Origin: JBHENC01 sp051000345
GTDB lineage: Bacteria; Acidobacteriota; Blastocatellia; Pyrinomonadales; Pyrinomonadaceae
Assembly (NCBI GenBank): GCA_051000345.1
Contig: JBPCOJ010000042.1
Span: forward strand, 1 to 42,017
Direction of reading: 5' to 3'
Length of the DNA stretch: 42,017 nucleotides
Numbering within the stretch: the stretch's first letter is position 1; each line of letters opens with the position of its first letter. The notes beneath the pieces were generated by a model. That model was not told the DNA's origin and did no database searches. It worked only from the letters and a program-made list of their open reading frames with translations. The position numbers were made by a program, and so were the translations under genes. Positions 24,321-31,127 of this stretch are shown one piece after another.

Positions 24321-25850
24321 ATGTGTGATATGAAGAGTGCCTTATTACCCGGCATGACCCGACATGTCGCTGTGATGTTAATTCTGGTCTCAGGAACGCT
24401 GGCGAACGTCCACTCCGAAGGCGGCGGTCAAGACGTAAGCCTTGAAAAGTCTGAAGTGAAGAGCGGACAAAAGATCGACGCGCGGGAAGATAAAATCTTT
24501 GATCGTGGCCGCTGGCGCTTGAGAAGCGATGTCATCAAGGATCGGGCTAAAGCATATTATGAGCAGGGTGAGAATTATGGCGTTTCAGGCCGGTATGAAG
24601 AAGCGATAGCGGCTCTCAAGGAAGCGATTAAACTCAAGCCCGACTATGCGGATGCGTATTTTGGCTTAGGCCACGCGTATTCCGATTTAGGCCGCTGGAA
24701 GGAAGCACTCGAAGCATATACGCAGGTGATTCGCCTCAAGCCGAAGGATACCGAAGCGCGTAAGAATCTGGATATAGCAGGCGCTAAATTGAATCTGAAT
24801 AAGTCGGCAATCGCTCAACAGGCGCAAAGCAATGCTCCGTCGCAGATTAATAACCACGCGGCAGGCGAAGAAAAAGTAAGTATGGTCGTGAAGGCGTCGG
24901 CCTCTTCACCTTCAATCGCTTCGGTTGCATTACCAACAAAAAACGATGCGACTCCGGTGCCAATCGCCAGTGTATCGAAAGGCAATACGGAAAATAGAAT
25001 GAGCGCGGCTAGCGGAGCCGTTATCGTAAGAGACCTGACGGGCTTTTACCGCGTGGGTGCCGGTGACGTGCTGGATATTCGTCTGCTGAACGACTCGACG
25101 GCAAAACAATCAACGCTCTACACGGTAATGGAGAGCGGGTTGATCGAGTACCCGCTGGCCGGAGAACCTTTCTCTGTCGCGGGATTGACATCGGATGAAA
25201 TTGCCGGTCGCCTCGCGGCCAACTCAAAATTGCGTGCCGTCTACGATCAACCGCGAATCGCCGTCAGCGTGCGTGAATACGACAGCCACTCGATCATCGT
25301 TAGCGGTCTCGTGGATGAGCCGGGAACAAAAGTATTGCGCCGCGAGGCCATACCGCTCTATGTCGTGATCGCCGATGCGCAGCCGCGCCCGGATGCCCGG
25401 CGCGCGCTCGTCACGTCGCGCTTCACAGGCCTGAACACCACGGTTGACTTGGCCGATCACGCAGCGATGAATATGCTCGTTCATCCGGGCGACGTTATTA
25501 AAGCTGAGGGGCAACCGAAGGGGCAGTTGCCGCCGCGTCAATTTTTGTATCTCGGCGGGCTTGTCAATGCGCCCGGCGAAAAGGAGTTTCATCCGGGCAT
25601 GACTTTGACGCAGGCCATACTGTCGGCAGGAGACGTGCGCTCAATCGGCATGAGCGTCAAAACATTAAAGCAGGCAATGTTGTCTGATGGGCTTGTCGGA
25701 GCGCATCAATCATGGTACGCCGCGACAGTCGCGCGCCAAGAGGCGAACGGGCTTTTGACCACGACTAAATACAAACTGGAAGAGATCGTATCGGGCAAAG
25801 CGCCAGACCCGTTTTTGCAGCCGGGAGACCGTATCAAAGTTGTTCGCTAA
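24321..25850 (+). CDS. TPR plus polysaccharide-export (Poly_export/SLBB) protein
   Basis: 509 residues. An N-terminal signal-peptide-like segment (MTRHVAVMLILVSGTLANVHS, about 12-32) lacks a lipobox cysteine, unlike Wza. Two TPR units follow: YYEQGENYGVSGRYEEAIAA and ADAYFGLGHAYSDLGRWKEA (about 79-145). A Ser/Ala-rich linker leads to a Poly_export domain (FYRVGAGDVLDIRLLNDST, about 242-322), then SLBB-type units: IIVSGLVDEPG (about 325) and FLYLGGLVNAPGEKEFHPGM (about 407). The end, PDPFLQPGDRIKVVR, is typical of the family. Likely a periplasmic or outer-membrane element of polysaccharide export; the TPR part is an unusual addition. GGAGGAG stands 13 nt before ATG 24321; ATG 24330 is an alternative. 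A 9-bp hairpin overlaps its stop. Confidence 0.78.
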   Translation: MCDMKSALLPGMTRHVAVMLILVSGTLANVHSEGGGQDVSLEKSEVKSGQKIDAREDKIFDRGRWRLRSDVIKDRAKAYYEQGENYGVSGRYEEAIAALKEAIKLKPDYADAYFGLGHAYSDLGRWKEALEAYTQVIRLKPKDTEARKNLDIAGAKLNLNKSAIAQQAQSNAPSQINNHAAGEEKVSMVVKASASSPSIASVALPTKNDATPVPIASVSKGNTENRMSAASGAVIVRDLTGFYRVGAGDVLDIRLLNDSTAKQSTLYTVMESGLIEYPLAGEPFSVAGLTSDEIAGRLAANSKLRAVYDQPRIAVSVREYDSHSIIVSGLVDEPGTKVLRREAIPLYVVIADAQPRPDARRALVTSRFTGLNTTVDLADHAAMNMLVHPGDVIKAEGQPKGQLPPRQFLYLGGLVNAPGEKEFHPGMTLTQAILSAGDVRSIGMSVKTLKQAMLSDGLVGAHQSWYAATVARQEANGLLTTTKYKLEEIVSGKAPDPFLQPGDRIKVVR

Positions 25851-25872
25851 CGCGGATGATTAACGCGTTAGC
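25846..25872. repeat. Perfect 9-bp hairpin overlapping the stop codon
   Basis: GCTAACGCG (25846-25854) and CGCGTTAGC (25864-25872) are perfectly complementary with a 9-nt loop. The first arm contains the TAA stop of the export gene. No T-run follows, so it may be a 3'-end or intercistronic stability element, or an operator (the second arm includes the palindrome TAACGCGTTA, 25861-25870). Confidence 0.5.
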
Positions 25873-25950
25873 TCATTAACTGCAATCGCAAAATCAATGG
25901 CGCTTTTATTCGCTCGATATTAATTACCTAACATGGTGGAGCAGCTTATA

Positions 25951-27216
25951 ATGGACACGCAAGCATGGATGGAGGCAGCCGGTAGCGGCAACACGGCTAC
26001 GGTTGAAATCCTATTGGCACAGGGCGCCGATGTGGACGCGCATACGGCGAGCAGGGAAACGGCCTTGATGCGCGCGGCTTCAAAAGGGCACATGGATACT
26101 GTGCAGAGCTTGTTGGAGAAAGGCGCAAACGCCAATGCTAATAGGCAAGATGGAATGACGGCCTTGACGCTGGCGGTGTTCTTCGGGCATGTCGATGTCG
26201 TAAATGTTTTACTGAATAACGGCGCTGATCCGCGAACGAGAGATTGTCACGGCGCATCAGCCATGGATTGGGCATCTTCGAGAGGCTATCCAAACATAGC
26301 GCGGTTACTGAAGGATGCGGAATTCTTCAAGGCGACAGCACCCGAAATAACAGGCCATATCGCGCCACACATCATTACATCGAATGAAGCGCCCCCGGCG
26401 CTAAACCCAAACGAGCGATTGCCGGATGATTTGCAGCGAGAATGGGAATCAACTCTCGCTACTACGGCAACAACGGCTCTGGCCGCAACAGCGATTACCG
26501 GGACGGATGAGTTCATTACGATACCGGATAGTGTTGTCGAGAGCGATGATAATCCGGCCATCGAGGAGATTGGCGCAATCGGAAATGAGCAGCCAAGCGT
26601 GCAGGAACATGGCTTCTTCAATTACAAGAGGTATCGTGAAAGAAGCCCCGGAAAGAAACTTTTGCGCTTGGCGCTTATAGCGCCCGCCGTGCTTTTTGTT
26701 TCCGGCCTGTCGATTTATTCAGTGAGGCAGGAGATGCGGCAAGACGCTGTTCAGTTCCGGCCTCCGGCAACGGATTACTATAATCTGCCTAATACGCTCA
26801 CCCTGCAATACCCGCAACAGGGTAACTCGAATACTAAACCGCAAACGCAAATCGTACCCAACCCTCCCCCTCCTGTCGCTGTTTTGAACCCGAATGCGTT
26901 GAGCGCAACAGGCTTGGTAATACCGGTTAATAAGAAACGCCGCGCTCCTGATGGAGCATCTGAAAGCGTGTCCATGCAGCCTGGCAGCGAGCCTGTGATA
27001 ATCAGTCTCGCGCAGCCGGACAGCGTCAAGACAGAACCACGCGAAGAACCTGTAAAAAACCCTTTACCTTCCAACAGAAGTATCACTGCACAACAAAGCC
27101 CGAAGGCGCTTCCGGTCACAGCCTCACGGGAGACAGCAGTGGATCACCAGACATCTCCACCCCCCGTTATGTTGTCAACCACTTCACCAAAGAAAAAAGT
27201 GATTCAATGGCCTTAA
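25951..27216 (+). CDS. Ankyrin-repeat protein with one transmembrane helix and proline-rich tail
   Basis: 421 residues from the chosen start. Four ankyrin repeats occupy about 4-125 (GNTATVEILLAQGADVDA, GHMDTVQSLLEKGANANA, GHVDVVNVLLNNGADPRT and a last, weaker one). A Thr/Ala-rich acidic linker follows. A basic stretch KRYRERSPGKK (about 226-236) precedes one membrane helix (LLRLALIAPAVLFVSGLSIY, 237-256), predicting ankyrins inside and the C-terminal 160 residues outside. That tail is rich in Pro, Gln and Ser, resembling TonB-like or periplasm-spanning linkers. Function unknown. ATG 25951 is preferred over ATG 25933 because GGTGGAG lies 9 nt upstream of it. It follows the SLBB gene by 100 bp and may be part of the same export apparatus. 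Confidence 0.7.
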   Translation: MDTQAWMEAAGSGNTATVEILLAQGADVDAHTASRETALMRAASKGHMDTVQSLLEKGANANANRQDGMTALTLAVFFGHVDVVNVLLNNGADPRTRDCHGASAMDWASSRGYPNIARLLKDAEFFKATAPEITGHIAPHIITSNEAPPALNPNERLPDDLQREWESTLATTATTALAATAITGTDEFITIPDSVVESDDNPAIEEIGAIGNEQPSVQEHGFFNYKRYRERSPGKKLLRLALIAPAVLFVSGLSIYSVRQEMRQDAVQFRPPATDYYNLPNTLTLQYPQQGNSNTKPQTQIVPNPPPPVAVLNPNALSATGLVIPVNKKRRAPDGASESVSMQPGSEPVIISLAQPDSVKTEPREEPVKNPLPSNRSITAQQSPKALPVTASRETAVDHQTSPPPVMLSTTSPKKKVIQWP

Positions 27217-27223
27217 GTGAGCT

Positions 27224-27433
27224 TTGGGAATTAATCTAAACGGCATCTCTGAAGCTGAAGAGTTGCACACCTTGCCGGAATCGAGCGTTGATGCGATTGC
27301 TCTTGATTACAAAGAATCGAAGCGCGTGGACAAGTTCGGCAACGAGTTTCGATATAGGGCGAAAGTTGATGACGTGAAACACTCGCGCGCTGGCAGATGG
27401 GCGTGGGATGTGTTCTTGCAAGCCGCTCACTAA
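27224..27433 (+). pseudogene. C-terminal remnant of a larger (EF-hand-like/YD-type) secreted protein
   Basis: A 69-codon frame, open only from a TTG at 27224, encodes GINLNGISEAEELHTLPESS, a stretch resembling the second half of a calcium-binding loop. It continues with DKFGNEFRYRAKVDD and GRWAWDVFLQAAH. From memory these are the closing motifs of long secreted proteins with EF-hand/dockerin-like ends, in which a D-x-N-x-(N/D)-G loop is preceded by LW. Here LW is encoded just upstream (CTT TGG, 27222-27227) but in a different frame, as if a frameshift had occurred. No credible start or ribosome binding site exists. I read it as a truncated gene end. Database comparison was not possible. Confidence 0.55.
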
Positions 27434-27476
27434 TGCGCCGTCGCCGCCGATTGAACAGCGCAAGACAGGCAGACAG

Positions 27477-27513
27477 AAACGCCCGCGAATCATTGGCGAC
27501 TCGCGGGCGTTTT
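27477..27513. terminator. Strong 12-bp GC hairpin with T-run
   Basis: AAACGCCCGCGA (27477-27488) pairs perfectly with TCGCGGGCGTTT (27501-27512) over a 12-nt loop, followed by TTTTGTTG on the plus strand. Read on the minus strand it ends in TTTCTG. It is a good Rho-independent terminator for plus-strand transcription from the ankyrin side, and probably also serves the convergent DHS-like gene. Confidence 0.8.
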
Positions 27514-27534
27514 GTTGTGAACTGTCTTTGTTGC

Positions 27535-28605
27535 TTACGATACTTCGATGAGCAGTTCACGCGCGTTGAAAGTGAAATTGGGGCGTTTGCGCCCCTTCAT
27601 GTATTTGGCGGCGGTTTGCGAAAGCGCTGTGACGAGGATCGGCAAGGCGATGGTCGCGTCGCAATTGACGTAGGCGGTTTGCGCGCCGCGCGCGAGTTTG
27701 CCGTAGGTTAATGATTCGTCGCTGGCTCCCGCGCTGGTTGAGCCGGAGCGCCCGCCCGGATGCGGCGCGTCTGTTGAAATCTGAATCGCATATTTGTGGC
27801 CGCGTGCCTGCGTTTTGACGATGTTGGTCGAGAGTTCCGTTTGCTGTATGAAGCTTTTGGTCGTTCCCCCGCCGAGATTAATGACGCCCGAGACGCGCGC
27901 GCGCGCCGCGATCTGTGTCATGTCCAACACGTCTTGCACGACGTCGAACTGAAAATTGTTTTTCTTCTCGAAGCGCGCGGCAGCAATCCCGACGCTGATT
28001 GCGCTGTCGGCGATGGCCGGGCAAAAGACCGGCACGCGCGATTTGTAGGCGGCAGTCAACACGCCATCGTCCGTCGCAATTTCCGATAATTCACGTCCCA
28101 AAAGATGCAGGAATTCGCGCGTCGAGTAAGGGCGCGTTTGATCGAGTTGGTTGGTGAAGCCGCCGACCCATTCATCCGCTTCGCGGTATTCTTCTTCGCT
28201 TGCGAGCAAGTCCCACATGCGGCTGATCTGCGCCGATTCAAGTTCAGCGTCCGTCATGTTTGGATGCGATTGATAGTGGTGGCGTCCGAGCGTTTCGTGC
28301 AGATCGTGAAAGAGCATCGCGCCGGAAACGACGAGCACATCGACGAAACGGTTTTTGATAACGTAGGCAAGCAAGCGGCGCATACCTGCGGGAATAAGTG
28401 CGCCGGAAACCGCGACCATAATCGTCGTGTTGTCGCCGAGCATGTCTAGCCAGATGCGGTGCGCTTCAGCAAGCTGGCGTCCGCCGAAGCCTGTACCCTC
28501 CATTTTTTCGAGCAGTCCGGCGACAGAGCGGTCGCGGTCAACCTGAACGGGGCGCGTCGGCACAGTCAGATATTTTGTGGGTCTCGGTTTTCGCTGAGTC
28601 ACCAT
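27535..28605 (-). CDS. Deoxyhypusine synthase-family enzyme (probable polyamine synthesis)
   Basis: 356 residues, the length of the DHS family. NAD-binding and active-site features can be recognised: VAVSGALIPAGMRRL, VDVLVVSGAMLFHDL, VPVFCPAIADSAISVG and INLGGGTTKSFIQQ. DESLTYGKLARGAQTAYVNCDATIALPIL carries K303 at the position of the catalytic lysine (K329 in human DHS). Bacteria have no eIF5A, and bacterial homologues are thought to make homospermidine or to take part in alternative spermidine routes (called SpeY in some annotations). It lies 99 bp behind speA on the same strand, so both probably act on arginine-derived polyamines: SpeA gives agmatine, this enzyme a larger polyamine. No agmatinase or N-carbamoylputrescine pathway gene is visible in the window. 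Product specificity is not readable. Confidence 0.82.
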   Translation of the reverse strand: MVTQRKPRPTKYLTVPTRPVQVDRDRSVAGLLEKMEGTGFGGRQLAEAHRIWLDMLGDNTTIMVAVSGALIPAGMRRLLAYVIKNRFVDVLVVSGAMLFHDLHETLGRHHYQSHPNMTDAELESAQISRMWDLLASEEEYREADEWVGGFTNQLDQTRPYSTREFLHLLGRELSEIATDDGVLTAAYKSRVPVFCPAIADSAISVGIAAARFEKKNNFQFDVVQDVLDMTQIAARARVSGVINLGGGTTKSFIQQTELSTNIVKTQARGHKYAIQISTDAPHPGGRSGSTSAGASDESLTYGKLARGAQTAYVNCDATIALPILVTALSQTAAKYMKGRKRPNFTFNARELLIEVS

Positions 28606-28704
28606 GATAATTGTGTGTGATCCTTTAATTTGCTAATCGTGATTTGTAAATCGCGCCGGAAGGCAAGCCGTTCTTTTGTACGCGGCTTACGCTTCGCGCG
28701 GTTG

Positions 28705-30648
28705 TTAGTCTCTGCTGCGTCTGCTGCCGCCCGTGCGGTTTTCAGTGCCGTTGACCGACAGATACGTGTAGGCGTTAAAGCGAGATTCATAAAATTGGAC
28801 GCTCTCCGTGCCTTGCGCGTCCGTTAATTCGCCGCGCTTGACGCGCCCTGCGATAAGGCGGCGAAAGCTATCGTGCAATTGCCCGCGCTCGTAACGCGCC
28901 GATTCCGCAGCCTCGCCGATGGTTGTGCCCTGCACGACTTTTTTTATCAGATAACCGTCTTCGTCGATGTGTATGTGCGCTTCGTTCGGCACGCCGAACA
29001 AATTGTGGTTGTTGCCCATTACTTCCTGATACGCGCCGACGAGCATAAAGGCCAGATAATACGGCTCGCCCTTAACGAGCGGGTGAAGCTCCAGCACTTG
29101 TTTGACGTCGTGCAGGTCAACGAACTTGTCCACCACTCCGTCGGAATCGCACGTTACATCGCACAGCGTCGCATACTCCGTCGGCTGTTTGTTCAACTTG
29201 TGAATCGGGACGATGGGAAATAGCTGTTCGAGCGCCCAGTGATCCGGCACGGAACGAAACACGGAAAAGTTGGTCAGATATTTGGCGCACAAAAGCTTGC
29301 GCAGTTCATCGAATTCTTCGGCGACGTATTTGGCCTGCTGCGCATATTTGTCCGCGCGCTCGCACACGTCCCAGAAAAGGACTTCGCCCTTCGCGCGGCC
29401 TTCGAGAGAAATGATGCCCAGATTAAAGAGCGTGAATAATTCATCGCGGTGTTCGAGCGCGTCGTGGTAATACTCACGGTAGTTTTTGACGCTGATAGTT
29501 TCGCGCAAGTCCGCTAATTCGACGACGACTTGCGGATCGCCTTTGTTGATGTCAATCGGTTGAATGTCTTCGACGACGGTCTCGATTTCGTCGAGCACGT
29601 TGGTCACGATGATCGCGTGATATGCGGTCAGGAAACGCCCCGATTCCTGAATAATCGTCGGGTGCGGCACGTTTTCGTCGTCGCAGACTTGCTTGATCGT
29701 GTAGATAACGTCGTTGGCAAATTCCTGCGCCGTATAGTTCGCGCTTGAATCGAAAGCCGTCTTCGAGCCGTCGTAATCGACAGCCATGCCGCCGCCGACA
29801 TCCAGCAAATCAATCGGCACTTTCATCTGCTTCACTTTGGCATAGACGCGCGCGGCTTCCTTCATCGCGTTCTTGATGCGCTTGATGTCCGTGAGTTGCG
29901 AGCCGATGTGGAAATGCAGCAATCGCAGCATGTCTATGCGGTCAGCTTCATGCAGGCGGCGTATGACTTCGAGAATCTCCGTCGTTGTCAAGCCGAACTT
30001 GGCCGCTTCGCCGCCGCTCTTTTCCCAGCGCCCGCTGCCTTTCGAGTAAAGCTTAACGCGCACGCCGAGCATCGGCATCTCGCTTTCGTGCGTTTCGGCG
30101 ACACGCAAAACGTGGTCGAGTTCGCTCAATTTTTCGATGACGATGACGACGCGCTTGCCTGCCGTTGCGCCTGCAAAAGCAAGCTCGATAAACTCGCGGT
30201 CTTTGAATCCGTTTAAGACAAGCAAGCTGTCTGCGGCTTGTTCGAGAGCGAGCGCGGCGTAGAGTTCCGCCTTCGAGCCTGCTTCGAGACCGAAATCGTA
30301 ACGTGAGCCTTCGCGCAAATATTCTTCGACGACGGCGCGCTGCTGATTGACCTTCATCGGATAGACGCACATATGCGCGCCCTGATATTCGTATTCACGT
30401 ATCGAATTGCGGAAGGCGCGTTGCAGCTTGCGGACTTGCGAAGCGATGAGTTGCGGAAAGCGCAAAAGGACGGGCGCGGAAATGCCGCGACGGTAAAGGT
30501 CGTCGATGATTTCCTTCAGGTCGGCGGCGCGCCCGTCGCCTTCCGTAGGATGCACGATCAGATTGCCTTTGCGATTGACGTCAAAATAACCGGCTCCCCA
30601 GTTTTCAATGCCATAAGTTTCAACCGTTTGTTCAGTCGCCGTGGTCAA
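28705..30648 (-). CDS. speA: Biosynthetic arginine decarboxylase
   Basis: PLP-dependent alanine-racemase-fold decarboxylase converting arginine to agmatine. 647 residues, normal for SpeA. Visible: PLP lysine K99 in MCVYPMKVNQ, RYDFGLEAGSKAELYAAL, HFHIGSQLTDI (His stacking on the cofactor), DVGGGMAVDYDG phosphate-binding motif, ESGRFLTAYHA, and the C-terminal catalytic block ATLCDVTCDSDGVVDKFV with its cysteine, followed by FMLVGAYQEVMGNNHNLFG. No ATG is available before the conserved start; TTG 30648 with AGGAGA 10 nt upstream is the likely initiator, so translation is perhaps kept low. A candidate promoter lies at 30794-30822. First gene of a speA/DHS-like operon, divergent from glnA. Confidence 0.94.
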   Translation of the reverse strand: MTTATEQTVETYGIENWGAGYFDVNRKGNLIVHPTEGDGRAADLKEIIDDLYRRGISAPVLLRFPQLIASQVRKLQRAFRNSIREYEYQGAHMCVYPMKVNQQRAVVEEYLREGSRYDFGLEAGSKAELYAALALEQAADSLLVLNGFKDREFIELAFAGATAGKRVVIVIEKLSELDHVLRVAETHESEMPMLGVRVKLYSKGSGRWEKSGGEAAKFGLTTTEILEVIRRLHEADRIDMLRLLHFHIGSQLTDIKRIKNAMKEAARVYAKVKQMKVPIDLLDVGGGMAVDYDGSKTAFDSSANYTAQEFANDVIYTIKQVCDDENVPHPTIIQESGRFLTAYHAIIVTNVLDEIETVVEDIQPIDINKGDPQVVVELADLRETISVKNYREYYHDALEHRDELFTLFNLGIISLEGRAKGEVLFWDVCERADKYAQQAKYVAEEFDELRKLLCAKYLTNFSVFRSVPDHWALEQLFPIVPIHKLNKQPTEYATLCDVTCDSDGVVDKFVDLHDVKQVLELHPLVKGEPYYLAFMLVGAYQEVMGNNHNLFGVPNEAHIHIDEDGYLIKKVVQGTTIGEAAESARYERGQLHDSFRRLIAGRVKRGELTDAQGTESVQFYESRFNAYTYLSVNGTENRTGGSRRSRD

Positions 30649-30793
30649 TTCGCTTTCGTCTCCTGCCGTAAATCTGTCTATCTAAGTATGCGTTCGATGC
30701 TGATGGCGTTGTCGTCATGGCAATTGCAATCGCGTACTCTGTGCCTCTGAAATCTTCAGCGGGAATGCCTTGGTTGGAATAATTCAAAGGCGC

Positions 30794-30822
30794 AATGTAA
30801 CAGAAAACGCGAGGACGGTCAA
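30794..30822 (-). promoter_or_regulatory. Candidate promoter for speA
   Basis: Read on the minus strand: -35 TTGACC (30817-30822), 17-nt spacer, -10 TACATT (30794-30799). It would give a leader of about 140 nt before the TTG start of speA. Confidence 0.5.
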
Positions 30823-30931
30823 AAACTATTTTTTTCGCCGTTTAATCCCTTAAATTAATTTGTTGTAAAGGTTTAAGCGCTAAAGCGTGGTTTGCTGCGC
30901 GGCATCGACATCCGACTTTGCGGCAAAAACC

Positions 30932-30959
30932 TTGACATCGCCGCACGCAGAAATATAAT
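30932..30959 (+). promoter_or_regulatory. Near-consensus sigma-70 promoter for glnA
   Basis: TTGACA (30932-30937), 16-nt spacer, TATAAT (30954-30959). Both hexamers are perfect consensus, so basal expression should be strong. Transcription would start near 30966, leaving a leader of about 160 nt before the glnA ATG. No sigma-54 box (GG-N10-GC with TTGC) was noticed here. Confidence 0.8.
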
Positions 30960-31127
30960 GCGTAGCTTTTGACGCGCCGCCGTTAGTGGTAAAATTCCGT
31001 TCGGCGCGACACGAAATCTGCCATTGTTTTTGCTGCCATCACCGCCATTTATCATACCGGACGCGGCCGCGAAAAGCGCCGTCAGGCACCGCCAACACTC
31101 CAATAATTACAATTTTCAGGAGACGCA

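Larger units (their letters stand above)
27217..27534. other. 318-bp gap between ankyrin gene and DHS-like gene
   Basis: Holds only the pseudogene-like frame 27224-27433 and the strong hairpin at 27477-27513; nothing else is seen. It marks the end of the compositionally distinct segment that begins near 22771. Confidence 0.6.
30649..31127. promoter_or_regulatory. 479-bp divergent regulatory region between speA and glnA
   Basis: Contains promoter candidates for both directions (separate entries) and long leaders on both sides: about 145 nt before speA and about 160 nt before glnA. The glnA leader carries a 7-bp hairpin (CGCGCCG 30973-30979 with CGGCGCG 31002-31008). An A/T-rich stretch at 30821-30875 separates the promoters. 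I looked for a glutamine riboswitch motif and did not see one. Confidence 0.6.

Noticed and set aside
30960..31127. Glutamine riboswitch in the glnA leader
   Set aside because: The conserved core of the glnA RNA motif is not seen; only a simple hairpin.
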